64,000 nucleotides of DNA. It comes from Roseiarcus sp963822215 (lineage in GTDB: Bacteria; Pseudomonadota; Alphaproteobacteria; Rhizobiales; Beijerinckiaceae). How positions within the stretch are numbered: position 1 is the stretch's first letter; each line of letters starts with the position of its first letter. A program made the translations under genes and the position numbers. The DNA is taken from NCBI GenBank assembly GCA_963822215.1, contig CAWGGX010000004.1, positions 248,001 to 312,000 of the forward strand, in the 5' to 3' direction. The notes under the pieces were generated by a model. It had not been told where the DNA came from. It saw only the letters and a list, made by a program, of their open reading frames with translations, and ran no database searches. Shown one piece after another: positions 6,958-15,273 of the stretch.

Positions 6958-8982
6958 TAGCGTCAGGGTAAGCCCTGGAAAGGAGGATGAACACGTGATC
7001 TGAAACCTTTCAATGCGATCCAGAGGGTTCAACTCCCTCCCGGCAAAGGCGAGCCAGCCAGCCGGAAGTGAGCCTTGCCGGGCTGACGGCAACGTCAGTC
7101 TGGAAGCGTAGGCAGCAGGTGCCGAAGCCGCGCATTAGCCTCGAAATGCTTTTCTTGTTGGAGCCTTCGCTGTCATTCGAGCGGGGGCAGCATCGACGAG
7201 ACCGCCAATGGCCATGGGCTCGTCGGTCCGACCGGGGTCTTGGAGCGGGGCAGAGGCACGGGACGGATCGCCTGGGAACCTGAGAGATCCCGCTCATGCC
7301 CACGTGAGAGCGAGCCGGCAGTTTGGGCAGCCGGCTGAACAAGTGCCCGGGCCCGGGGCCGGTCCTCCACCGATCTGGGAGCGCCATGCGGCGAGCACGA
7401 ACACTGGAGGGATCGCGTGGTGCTCGGAAGCGAACCAATAAGCGACCGGGATTGCGCGAGCGGGAAGTCGTAGCGCCTTCATAGTACCAACCACACGCGG
7501 GGAACTGGACCCACCGGGACCCGACTGAGGGAAGGGAGGCGCCACGGGACGAGAGCCGTTGGCGAGAAACACGGGAGAAGACCTTGAGCTTCGCAAACCT
7601 GTCCACGAAACGACAACGGATAGCTGCGCTGGCAAGAGCCAAGCGCGGAGCGGCGCTTTCCACGCTGCACCACGTCATCGACCTGGAATGGATGAAGGAG
7701 GCCTGGCGGCTCACCCGCAAGGATGGTGCTCCTGGCATCGACGGCATGACGGCGGTCGACTATGCGAAGAACCTGGAGGCCAACTTGCTTGACCTTCTCG
7801 GCCGCATCAAGTCGGGCCGCTATCAGGCACCGCCAGTGCGACGGGCATATATTCCCAAGGCGGATGGATCGCGTCGACCTCTCGGCCTTCCAACCCTCGA
7901 GGACAAGGTGGCCCAGCGGGCGATCGTCATGGTGCTGGAGGCCGTTTACGAGCAAGACTTCCTTACCTGCTCCTACGGCTTCCGGCCGGGACGGTCGGCG
8001 CATCAAGCCCTGCAAGATCTTCGCACGGGCTTCATGAGCCACGGACTGCGCTGGGTGTTGGACATCGACATCGTCAAGTATTTCGACTCAATTCCACACT
8101 CGCACCTGCGCGACTTTCTTGACAGACGGGTCACGGATGGTGTGATCCGAAGGATGATCGACAAATGGCTGAAGGCAGGAGTCCTGGAAGATGGGCTTCT
8201 GCGCCATGCGACCGAAGGCTCCCCGCAGGGCGGCGTGATCTCACCAATTCTCTCAAACATCTTCCTGCATCACGTGCTGGATGAATGGTTCGAGAGCGAG
8301 GTGCGTTCACGGCTCGCAGGGAACAGCGCCCTTGTCCAATTCGCCGACGATGCCGTTATGGCGTTCGCGTACTTCCGCGACGCCAAGCGAGTCCTCCGCG
8401 TTCTGGGCAAGCGGCTTCATCGGTATGGGCTAACGCTGCATCCCGAGAAGACTCGGTTCGTCGATTTTCGCTTCAACAACTCGGATGGGTCTCCTCCGGA
8501 GACGGAGGGAACCTCGTTCACTTTTCTCGGCTTTTGCCACGTATGGGGCAAGACCAGGAGGGGTGGCAAAGCGGTGCGGCAAGTGACGGCGAAGAACCGC
8601 TACGCCCGCGCCCTGGCGGCGGTCACCGACTGGTGCCGGACCAACCGGCATCGGCCGATCAAGGATCAGCACGCCCATTTGAGCGCGATGATGCGAGGCC
8701 ACTACGCCTACTACGGCGTCTCTGGCAACTATCGACGACTGAGCTGGTATGCCAACGAGGTCGCGAGCATCTGGAAGAAATGGCTATCGCGACGAGACCG
8801 CCGCAAACGGTTCCTCTGGAGCCGCTTTAGCGATCTATTGAAACGATATCCATTGCCAGCGGCTCGGATTGTCCATCGCTACACCACCATGAGCGAAGCA
8901 CGCCCGTGAAGAACCGGATGCGGGAATTCTGCACGTCCGGGTCTGCGAGGGGTGAGGACAGCAATGTCCTCACCTACTCGGC
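6958..8982 (+). mobile_element. Group II intron 1 (2025 bp), antisense within the IS91 transposase
   Basis: The borders were placed by restoring the interrupted transposase frame: the exon ends ...GCGGATG (6957) and resumes AACTCGGC (8983). The intron RNA begins TAGCGTCAGGG. It encodes a reverse transcriptase/maturase and ends in a domain-V-like hairpin at 8911-8945 (GAACCGGATGCGGG ... CACGTCCGGGTCTG). A domain-VI-like hairpin follows (GGTGAGGACA/TGTCCTCACC, 8951-8974) with an unpaired A before CTCGGC. About 625 bases of structured leader precede the protein gene and are strongly similar to intron 2. The first base differs from the canonical GUGYG, so border precision is good to about one base only. 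Confidence 0.85.
7584..8909 (+). CDS. ltrA: Group II intron reverse transcriptase/maturase 1
   Basis: A 441-residue intron-encoded protein with reverse transcriptase blocks followed by a maturase (X) domain. Visible motifs: DGAPGIDGM (about residue 50), YGFRPGRSAHQAL, LRWVLDIDIVKYFDSIPH (first catalytic Asp), GSPQGGVISPILSNIFLH and VQFADDAVMAF. The last is the catalytic FADD box; most relatives and the second copy in this window have YADD. The C-terminus RGHYAYYGVSGNYRRL belongs to the maturase domain. No HNH endonuclease domain follows, so it would prime from nicked or single-stranded DNA. A TTG start preceded by GGGAGAAG is used, the same as in the second copy. Confidence 0.92.
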   Translation: MSFANLSTKRQRIAALARAKRGAALSTLHHVIDLEWMKEAWRLTRKDGAPGIDGMTAVDYAKNLEANLLDLLGRIKSGRYQAPPVRRAYIPKADGSRRPLGLPTLEDKVAQRAIVMVLEAVYEQDFLTCSYGFRPGRSAHQALQDLRTGFMSHGLRWVLDIDIVKYFDSIPHSHLRDFLDRRVTDGVIRRMIDKWLKAGVLEDGLLRHATEGSPQGGVISPILSNIFLHHVLDEWFESEVRSRLAGNSALVQFADDAVMAFAYFRDAKRVLRVLGKRLHRYGLTLHPEKTRFVDFRFNNSDGSPPETEGTSFTFLGFCHVWGKTRRGGKAVRQVTAKNRYARALAAVTDWCRTNRHRPIKDQHAHLSAMMRGHYAYYGVSGNYRRLSWYANEVASIWKKWLSRRDRRKRFLWSRFSDLLKRYPLPAARIVHRYTTMSEARP

Positions 8983-9178
8983 AACTCGGCGGCGTCGAGC
9001 GTCATGGTTTTGAACCGGTCGCGTCCTTTGATGCGGTCGTCCTTCCATTTGAAGGTCACGCCCTCCTCGTCGAGCGCGATGAGCCGGGAGTTCGAGATGG
9101 CGACGCGGTGGGTATAGCGGGCGAGATAGGCGAGCACGGCTTTCGGTCCGGCGAACGGCTTCTTCCCGTAGACGACCC
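8983..9178 (-). pseudogene. Middle piece of the IS91 transposase between the two introns
   Basis: A 196-base island of transposase coding sequence stranded between the introns. On the minus strand it reads VYGKKPFAGPKAVLAYLARY and then THRVAISNSRLIALDEEGV, the region with the conserved IS91 tyrosine. It is too short to make a protein and is listed separately because it is easy to miss. It fixes the inner borders of both introns. Confidence 0.88.
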
Positions 9179-11210
9179 TTGCGACAGGGAAAGCTCAGGA
9201 GAGGAGAACGAACATGAAGTTCTGAAACCTTTCATCGCGATCCAGAGGGTTCAACTCCCTCCCGGTAAAGGTCAGCCAACCAGCCGGAAGCGAGCCTTGC
9301 ATGGCGTGCGGCGACGCCCGTCGTGAAGCGTAGGCAGCAGGTGCTGAAGCCGCGTGAGTAGCCTCGAAATTATAATCGCTGGAGCCTTCGCTGTGGGTTG
9401 AGCGGGGGCAGCATCGACGATGCCGTCAAGGTGAGGATCGTCGGTCCGGCCGGGGTCTTGGACCGGGGCAAAGGCATGGGACGGATCGCCTGGGAACCTG
9501 TGAGATCCCGCTTGCGTCCGAACGAGAGTGCGCCGGCAAATGGGCGGCCGGCTGACCAAATGCCCTGGCCCGGATGGGTCCTTCAACCATCCGGGAGCGC
9601 CGCCAAGGCGAGCACGAACAGCGGAGGATCGCGCGGACCCCGGAAGCGAAACAAATAAGCAACCGGGGATGCGCAGGCGGGAAGTCGTAGCGCCTTCATA
9701 GTACCGCTGACCGCGGGGAACTGGGCTCACCGGGACCCGCGCGAGGGAAGGGAGACGCCATGGGATGAGAACCGTTGCCGGGAAACACGGGAGGAGACCT
9801 TGGGCTCCGCGAACCTGTCCACGAAACGACAACGGATAGCCGAACTGGCGAGGACGAAGGCGGGGACAGCTCTGTCCACGCTTCACCATGTCATCGACCT
9901 GGAATGGATGCGAGAGGCGTACCGGCTGACGCGCAAGGATGGGGCACCCGGCATCGACGGCGTGACGGCGGAGCAGTATGAGGCGAACTTGGAGGCCAAC
10001 CTTTTGGCTCTCTTGGAGCGCATCAAGTCTGGCCGCTATGTCGCCCCGCCGGTGCGTCGGGTCTACATTCCGAAGGCGGACGGTTCGGAGCGGCCGCTCG
10101 GCATTCCGACGTTCGAGGACAAGGTGGCACAGAGGGCGGTCGTCATGGTGCTGGAGCCGATCTATGAGCAGGAGTTTCTCTCCTGCTCATTCGGCTTCCG
10201 GCCAGGGCGGTCGGCGCATCAGGCCCTGAGTGCGTTGCGTCTGGCCTTCATGGGCCGACAAGGGCTGCGCTGGGTGCTGGATGTCGATATCTCCAAATAC
10301 TACGACACGATCCAGCATCATCACTTGCGTGCGTTTCTCGACAGGCGAGTCACGGACGGCGTCATTCGCCGGATGATCGACAAATGGCTGAAGGCGGGCG
10401 TGCTCGAACACGGTCTCCTTCAGCGCACGACCGAGGGCACCCCGCAAGGCGGCGTCGTCTCGCCTCTGCTCGCAAACATCTACCTGCACCATGTGCTGGA
10501 CGAATGGTTCGAGCGGGACGTGCGCGTCCGCCTCAGGGGGAACAGCATCCTCGTGCGGTACGCCGATGACAGCGTGATGGCGTTCGAGAGTCTCGACGAC
10601 GCCAAGCGGGTCATGGACGTGCTGGGAAAACGGCTTGCACGGTACGGGCTGACGCTCCACCCGGACAAGACGCACCTCGTCGACTTTCGCTTTCATCGGC
10701 CGGGGGGCGTATGCCATCCGGATACGGACAGCGCTACGTTCGACTTCCTTGGCTTCTCCCATATCTGGGCCAAGTCCAAGAAGGGGTTGAACGGGGTGAG
10801 GCAAGTGACGGCTAAAAGCCGGTACGCACGAGCGCTGGCGGCGGTCAGCGATTGGTGCCGACACAATCGGCATCGATCCTTGCGCGACCAGCACGCCCAT
10901 CTGTCCCAGATGTTGCGAGGCCACTATGCCTACTACGGCATATCGGGCAACTCTCGACGCATACGATGGTTCGCCTGCCAGGTCGTGGTGCTGTGGAAGA
11001 AATGGCTGGGGCGACGGCATCGCGGAGAAGGTGCGTTCCACTGGAACCGCCTCAACGCGATCCTCAAGCGCCATCCGCTTCCCCCGGCGCGGATCGTCCA
11101 CCGCCTTTACGCCAACGCGCGCGAAACTCTCCCGTGAAGAACCGGATGCGGGAATCCTGCACGTCCGGGTCTGTGAGGGGTGGGGATGGCGACATCCCCA
11201 CCTACTCGGC
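9179..11210 (+). mobile_element. Group II intron 2 (2032 bp), antisense within the IS91 transposase
   Basis: The borders come from the transposase frame: the exon ends GTAGACGACCC (9178) and resumes ACTCGGAGCGG (11211), restoring ...RRSEWVVY; one base is ambiguous. The intron starts TTGCGACAGGG, has a leader close in sequence to intron 1, and ends in the same domain V-like hairpin (11139-11173). A domain VI-like hairpin GGTGGGGATG/CATCCCCACC ends in CTACTCGGC. Domain VI differs from intron 1 by paired changes (GAGGAC/GTCCTC against GGGGATG/CATCCCC), which supports a selected RNA fold. Confidence 0.87.
9800..11137 (+). CDS. ltrA: Group II intron reverse transcriptase/maturase 2
   Basis: A 445-residue paralogue of the first intron protein. 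It has DGAPGIDGV, FGFRPGRSAHQAL, LRWVLDVDISKYYDTIQH, GTPQGGVVSPLLANIYLHH and VRYADDSVMAF, the last with the standard YADD catalytic box. The maturase region ends RGHYAYYGISGNSRRIRW. A TTG start follows GGGAGGAGACC, a strong ribosome site at good distance. The frame is intact and the RNA domains downstream look complete, so this intron may still be mobile. No endonuclease domain is present. The protein probably acts bound to its intron RNA. Confidence 0.93.
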   Translation: MGSANLSTKRQRIAELARTKAGTALSTLHHVIDLEWMREAYRLTRKDGAPGIDGVTAEQYEANLEANLLALLERIKSGRYVAPPVRRVYIPKADGSERPLGIPTFEDKVAQRAVVMVLEPIYEQEFLSCSFGFRPGRSAHQALSALRLAFMGRQGLRWVLDVDISKYYDTIQHHHLRAFLDRRVTDGVIRRMIDKWLKAGVLEHGLLQRTTEGTPQGGVVSPLLANIYLHHVLDEWFERDVRVRLRGNSILVRYADDSVMAFESLDDAKRVMDVLGKRLARYGLTLHPDKTHLVDFRFHRPGGVCHPDTDSATFDFLGFSHIWAKSKKGLNGVRQVTAKSRYARALAAVSDWCRHNRHRSLRDQHAHLSQMLRGHYAYYGISGNSRRIRWFACQVVVLWKKWLGRRHRGEGAFHWNRLNAILKRHPLPPARIVHRLYANARETLP

Positions 11211-11938
11211 ACTCGGAGCGGCGCAACGGCGCGAGGGCGGCGTCGAAGGCGCGCTGGTCGGCGAGCGGGGCGAGGTCGCCGAAGAAGACGAGCCGGCCGG
11301 CCGCATGCAGGGCTGTGAGGCCTTCGAGGAAGAGGCGGCGGAACAGGCGCGAGAGCACGCGCACCGGCAGGAAGAAGCCGGGCTTGCAGGCGATCCAGCG
11401 CGACCCGTCCGGCGACAGGCCGCCGCCGGGAACGATGACGTGGACATGCGGGTGATGGGTCAGCGCCGAGCCCCAGGTATGGAGGACGGCGGTGAGGCCG
11501 ATGCGCGCGCCCAGATGCTTCGGGTCGGCGGCGATCGTGGTCAGCGTCTCGGCGGCGGTCCGGAACAGAAGGTCGTAGACGGCCGCTTTGGTCTGGAACG
11601 CGATCGCGCCGATCGAAGCCGGCAGGGTGAAGACGACGTGGTAGTAGGGAACCGGCAGAAGCTCCGCCTCGCGTTCGGCCAGCCATTGTCTTGCCGCCGC
11701 GCCCTGACACTTCGGGCAGTGGCGGTTGCGGCAGGAATTGTAGGCCACGCGTTCGTGCGCGCAGTCCTCGCAGCGCTCGACATGTCCGCCGAGCGCGGCT
11801 GTGCGACAGGTCTCGATCGCCGACATCACTTTCAACTGGGCGAGGCTCACGTGGCCTTCGTTGGCCTCACGCCACGCCGGCCCATGGGCGCGAAAGACGT
11901 CGGCGACCTCCAGGCGGGGCCGCGCCATGCGGCCGCGG

Positions 11939-12837
11939 TCAGGCGGGCGGCTTTCGCTTCGTCAGGTTGACGCCCAGCCGCTCCAGCGGGCTCTTGACGT
12001 CGCGGATCGTATTGATGGCGACGCGGGTGTAGAGCGCGGTCGTCTCCAGCTTGGCGTGTCCGAGCAGAACCTGGATCACCCGAATGTCGACGTTCTGTTC
12101 GAGCAGATGGGTAGCGATCCCCGGGTCAAAGCCCGGGGATGCCGCAACGTATGCGGCGACACGCGCTTGGCGATCCCCGCCGCCTGCGCCGCGGCGTGGA
12201 CCACGCGCACCATTTGGCGGGCCGACATCGGGTTGACCGGGTTCTGGCCCGGAAACAACCATGCCCGCGGCCTGGCCGCATGCCACCATTCGCGCAACAG
12301 TTCGAGCAGTTGCGGCGACAGCATCACATCGCGATCCCGCTGTCCCTTGCCCTGCTCGACCCTGAGCATCATGCGCTGGCTGTCAATGTCGGACACCTTC
12401 AGGTTCGCGACCTCAGACACCCGCAGGCCCGCGCCGTAGGCGACGCTGAGCGCCGCCTTGTACTTGAGGCCCGGCGCGGCTTCGAGCAGACGCGCCACTT
12501 CCTCCTCGCTCAGCACCACCGGCGCCTTGCGCGGCCGCTGTACGGGCGCCAGATGCCGGACGAGGTCGGGCTTTTCCAGCGTGATCTTGAAGAAGAACCG
12601 CAGCGCCGTGCAGGCCAGGTTGATGGTCGCCGGGCCAATATGCTGCTTGGCCAGATGCAACTGATAGCGGCGAACGTCCTCGGCGGACGCCTTGTCCGGC
12701 GACCGACCGAGGAAAACCGTGAAGTTCTTCACGGCCCGAACGTAGTCCCTCTGGGTGTCTTCGCCGAACCGGCGCGCCGTCATGTCGTCGATCATGCGCT
12801 GGCGCAGAGGGCTGATGGGCTTCGAGTTGTCGGGCAT
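11939..12837 (-). pseudogene. Tyrosine recombinase of the IS91-like element, broken by a palindrome
   Basis: The N-terminal part (from ATG 12837, behind AGGAGG) reads as a normal integrase: core-binding domain, then the catalytic domain with GAGLRVSEVANLKVSDID (first Arg) and SPHTLRH (His-x-x-Arg). Directly after LRH a palindrome replaces the expected two residues, and the frame shifts. The remainder, THLLEQNVDIRVIQVLLGH and then AKLETTALYTRV with the catalytic Tyr, continues in another frame to a stop at 11939. Without the shift the protein would be about 295 residues. It normally sits upstream of the transposase in this type of element. Confidence 0.85.
12117..12140. repeat. Short GC palindrome inside the integrase gene
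   Basis: ATCCCCGGG (12117-12125) and CCCGGGGAT (12132-12140) form a 9-bp perfect stem around the 6-base loop TCAAAG. A closely similar core (CCCCCGGGTCAAAG...CCCGGGGGG) lies at about 53930 in a REP-like element, so this is probably a member of a dispersed family that landed in coding DNA. Confidence 0.65.
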
Positions 12838-13019
12838 CGCGAAACCTCCTGTCTCGCATGGGGTTGAACCCCACGATCTTGAGACAGACCCAGGCCTTCG
12901 CGCTTCTCCTCAGCCCACTGGTCTCCGCCGCCCCTACCGCGCGAGCGGTTTAGTCCTAACGTCGAGTGCCGTCATCCGGTCGCGCCCTCTTCGTGGTAAT
13001 GACCACCCGTGATGCTGCT
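12838..13019. other. Leader of the recombinase gene, no gene seen
   Basis: This stretch holds the ribosome site of the recombinase gene (AGGAGG on the minus strand near 12850) and probably the right end of the IS91-like element. I could not place the end exactly. Confidence 0.35.
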
Positions 13020-13215
13020 ATGGCTCGAACCGCCGCCAGGAAGCCCGCCACCTGGTACAGGCGGACGCCGAGGCCCTTATCCGCGACCACGGCGCGGAGG
13101 CCTACGGTGAGCCCGCAGGCGCGAGCATGACGTTGGTGCTGTCCTGCTGGACAACCCAGCTGGCCAGACGACGGCGCATTGGCGGCGCGTCGCGCTCATC
13201 GTGGCGCGGATGACG
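13020..13215 (+). pseudogene. Frameshifted remnant of a small hypothetical gene
   Basis: The plus strand reads QADAEALIRDHGAEAYGE in one frame and, after losing one base near 13107, continues as ARRREHDVGAVLLD and TAHWRRVALIVARMTGK in another. The two halves together resemble a short rhizobial hypothetical protein often seen near mobile genes. Its function is unknown, and there is no intact start or stop. The remnant reading is inference from the continuity of sense across the frame change. Confidence 0.4.
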
Positions 13216-13356
13216 GGGAAGGCTAGGTCATTGTGCAACGACCGCCATCGGACGGCGCGATCGCGCTGGCGCAGGGATTTGGAGAGCGATGATCGCGCCG
13301 GCCCGTGCTTCGGTTGCTCTCGACCGGCGCATTTCGCCGGCGACAGGGAGGGAACG

Positions 13357-13722
13357 ATGAGCCTCGACGAGATCGTCAGCACGTATTGCGCTGCTTGGAA
13401 CGAGAAGGACGAGACCGCGCGCAGCGCCATGCTCGAAAAATCATGGGGAGACGCGGGCGTCTACGAGGACCCGACTGGCGTCGCGCCGGCCGGGCGCGCC
13501 GGCCTCCACGCCCATATCGGCGGCTTCCACAATGCCTATCCGGGCGCGAGGATCGTGCCGACCAGCAAGGTCGACGAACATCACGGCAAAATCCATTTCA
13601 CCTGGCACATGGTCCAGCCCGATGGAACCGTCGCCATCGACGGGCGCGATTTCGGCGAGATCGACGCGACCGGACGCATCGTCCACATCGTCGGCTTCTT
13701 TGGGCCGCCGCCGGCGCTATGA
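13357..13722 (+). CDS. NTF2-like / SnoaL-like domain protein
   Basis: A 121-residue protein starting MSLDEIVSTYCAAWNEKDE, the opening helix of NTF2-like fold proteins, with YEDPTGVAPAGRAGLHAHI in the middle and HFTWHMVQPDGTVAIDGRDF as the family's beta sheet. Such proteins are small ligand-binding or isomerase-like enzymes; the substrate is not predictable. The frame opens earlier, but ATG 13357 is behind GGGAGGGAACG and begins the fold. It stands alone downstream of the IS91-like region. Confidence 0.75.
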   Translation: MSLDEIVSTYCAAWNEKDETARSAMLEKSWGDAGVYEDPTGVAPAGRAGLHAHIGGFHNAYPGARIVPTSKVDEHHGKIHFTWHMVQPDGTVAIDGRDFGEIDATGRIVHIVGFFGPPPAL

Positions 13723-13895
13723 GCTCTGACGGCACGGCAGTGATTCTCGCCGATCATCTCCTGAACGTTCGCCACGCGTTCCTGTTATGACTTGCGCCGC
13801 GTAGGACGCCCGCTGGTGGATATCGGTAACTCAGGCCAACGAGGCAACACCGGGCCGAAGCCAAGCCATCCCCGCTGCTTCGGCCCGTCAACTGT

Positions 13896-14108
13896 TTACT
13901 CGTTGCGCAGCCGCCCGAACGCATCGACAAGGCGACCGAAGTCCAGCTTGCCAAGACGCCCGGCCGCGGCCGTGATGAGCCGATCAGCAAGCTCGGCGTC
14001 GGACCGCTCAAACACGCTATCGCAGTTGTCGCCGGCTGCCTCCGCTCGCCCGGCTAGGAACTCGGCGGCGAGCTGTTCCAGGTCGTCGGCGTCTGCGGAT
14101 GGTTTCAT
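13896..14108 (-). CDS. Small acidic hypothetical protein
   Basis: A 70-residue protein, MKPSADADDLEQLAAEFLAG and onward, ending LDFGRLVDAFGRLRNE. It is acidic and predicted mostly helical, with no known motif. The start is supported by AAGGAGG seven bases upstream. It is the third of three small minus-strand genes, downstream of 14187-14519 and 14592-14813. Not recognised. Confidence 0.5.
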   Translation of the reverse strand: MKPSADADDLEQLAAEFLAGRAEAAGDNCDSVFERSDAELADRLITAAAGRLGKLDFGRLVDAFGRLRNE

Positions 14109-14186
14109 GTGGGGGCCTCCTTCGCGTATGATCGCCGAAGGGAGAGCCGATGCGCAACCGCTGGATAGCCGCCAAGCCGCAGATTG

Positions 14187-14519
14187 CTAGCGGCGCCAGT
14201 GCCATACCCGCCTGCGATCGGGCCCGCGCTTCGGCGCCGCCGGCTTGTGCGGCTCGGCCTCGCCAGCGATCCGCACGAGCTCATCAAGCTGGTCGACCTT
14301 GGCGGGTCCCAGCGCCTCGAGCGCGGCGAGCCGGAGGATCACGTCCGACAGGGTCTCGCGTGGCCCCCGCATGGCGCTGAGCTTGTTGGCGACAGAGACG
14401 TCGACCCAGACCAGGCGATCCCCGTTGGCGCCCGCCTCCGGCTCAACTGCGACGCTCCCGAGCGGCAGCGTGTCAGCGATCGCGTCGAAGGCAGCGGGAG
14501 TGATGCTGATGCGGATCAT
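14187..14519 (-). CDS. Conserved small hypothetical protein
   Basis: A 110-residue protein opening MIRISITPAAFDAIADTLPL, followed by a strand-rich section (RLVWVDVSVANKLSAMRGP) and an amphipathic helix with SDVILRLAALEALGP, then a basic tail. The N-terminal pattern recurs in alphaproteobacterial accessory regions and phages as a small protein of unknown role. The MRGPxExxSDVILRL part resembles a DNA-binding or antitoxin-like ribbon-helix motif, but that is speculation. Confidence 0.62.
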   Translation of the reverse strand: MIRISITPAAFDAIADTLPLGSVAVEPEAGANGDRLVWVDVSVANKLSAMRGPRETLSDVILRLAALEALGPAKVDQLDELVRIAGEAEPHKPAAPKRGPDRRRVWHWRR

Positions 14520-14591
14520 TGGGCGGGCAGGCCGTCATTCGTCTGCTTGCTACCTATGGCGCTCGTTCTTGGCGGCCCGGCTATGTCTTGC

Positions 14592-14813
14592 TCAGCGGCA
14601 AGTCACCCGGCCCCAGCGGTCGCGCCAGCAGGTCCGGCAGCGTCGGTGTCCCCACCGGTCGCGCACACAGCGCCGCCATTGCGCGTCTTGAAGGTCGGCG
14701 TTCAGGCCAGCGAACACGCTATGGTGCGGGACCACGGGCATGGCCTGAGTAGCCGGCGTGAACGCAGCGAGGATGAGCGTTGCTAGCGCGGCGGCGACTG
14801 CGGCTTTGGGCAT
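14592..14813 (-). CDS. Small secreted basic protein
   Basis: A 73-residue protein with a signal peptide (MPKAAVAAALATLILAAFTP, likely cut after TQA). The C-terminal tail is Trp/Arg/Cys-rich: RRCVRDRWGHRRCRTCWRDRW. Tails with repeated 'RDRWG' units are common in small periplasmic proteins of Hyphomicrobiales. A good ribosome site (GGGGAGG) precedes the start. Function is unknown; the even number of cysteines suggests disulfides in the periplasm. Confidence 0.7.
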   Translation of the reverse strand: MPKAAVAAALATLILAAFTPATQAMPVVPHHSVFAGLNADLQDAQWRRCVRDRWGHRRCRTCWRDRWGRVTCR

Positions 14814-14971
14814 TGGCCGAATCCTCCCCTTTATTTGGCAGCCGACAATGGCGAGCGTTCGTACCCTGGGTCAAGCCGCCCCACGGTCCGCTCTCTCGCC
14901 CTTAGCCACGATCGGCCCCTTAGCCACGATCGGCGCCTATGCAGGGACAGCGGGAAGGGGCAAGTTGCAGC

Positions 14972-15187
14972 ATGTTCGAATGGCTGCGCCGCTGGCGCTC
15001 TGGAACTCAATCTGACGGTCGCGCGACGCCGCGGGAGCCGGCGCCCAAGGTCGACCCGATCGAGGAATTGCTCCGCATCGTCAACGACGCCCAAGAGCGC
15101 GACGCAGAGAACGAACGTCGCCTCGGGGATCCGGCCTGGCGCAATCGGCCTATCTCCTATCCGCGGCGGGGCCTCAAGGGCCGATAG
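14972..15187 (+). CDS. Small hypothetical protein
   Basis: A 71-residue protein starting MFEWLRRWRSGTQ, with an acidic helix VDPIEELLRIVNDAQERDAE in the middle and a basic end. The frame opens at 14939, but ATG 14972 begins the hydrophobic-basic N-terminus typical of this kind of small cytoplasmic protein and follows GGGAAGGGG, though at a longer than usual distance. Not recognised. Confidence 0.5.
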   Translation: MFEWLRRWRSGTQSDGRATPREPAPKVDPIEELLRIVNDAQERDAENERRLGDPAWRNRPISYPRRGLKGR

Positions 15188-15273
15188 CAGCCCGGCCCGC
15201 GGGTCGACCGCTACGGATGCTTCTCGTTCTTCGCGGCGCGATTGCCGGCCGCCGTCGCGTCGGCCTCGCACAT

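Larger units (their letters stand above)
6663..11928 (-). pseudogene. IS91 family transposase, three exon-like pieces
   Basis: Pieces, in transcription order, are 11928-11211, 9178-8983 and 6957-6663 (718, 196 and 295 bases). Joined they give exactly 403 codons with stop. The first piece carries the N-terminal zinc finger CRNRHCPKCQ and the HUH nuclease motif HPHVHVIVPGGG. The second carries YLARYTHRVAISNSRL with the catalytic tyrosine. The third carries IRRFLLHVLPSGFHRIRHYG and a C-terminal CPCC zinc knuckle. Junction codons restore family-typical residues (RRSE-WVVY and DAAE-FIRRF). The introns are antisense to this gene, so splicing cannot repair its mRNA, and the transposase is presumed dead. 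Confidence 0.9.
6663..12837 (-). mobile_element. IS91-like element with tyrosine recombinase, interrupted by two group II introns
   Basis: The core runs from the start of a tyrosine recombinase gene (12837) to the stop of an IS91-type transposase gene (6663), both on the minus strand and ten bases apart, the known order for IS91 relatives with a companion integrase. The transposase reading frame is cut by two intron insertions totalling about 4.06 kb. Removing both gives a single 402-codon frame. The outer ends of the element were not determined; only the gene core is given here. Both element genes are inactive as they stand. Confidence 0.85.

Noticed and set aside
7018..7060. tRNA T-arm-like sequence GGTTCAACTCCCTCCCGG, also near 9247
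   Set aside because: It occurs at the same place in the leaders of both group II introns and no cloverleaf can be built around it; it belongs to the intron RNA.
10187..11710. A 507-codon minus-strand frame across intron 2 and the transposase
   Set aside because: It runs antisense through the maturase gene and out of frame with the transposase; composition is nonsense.
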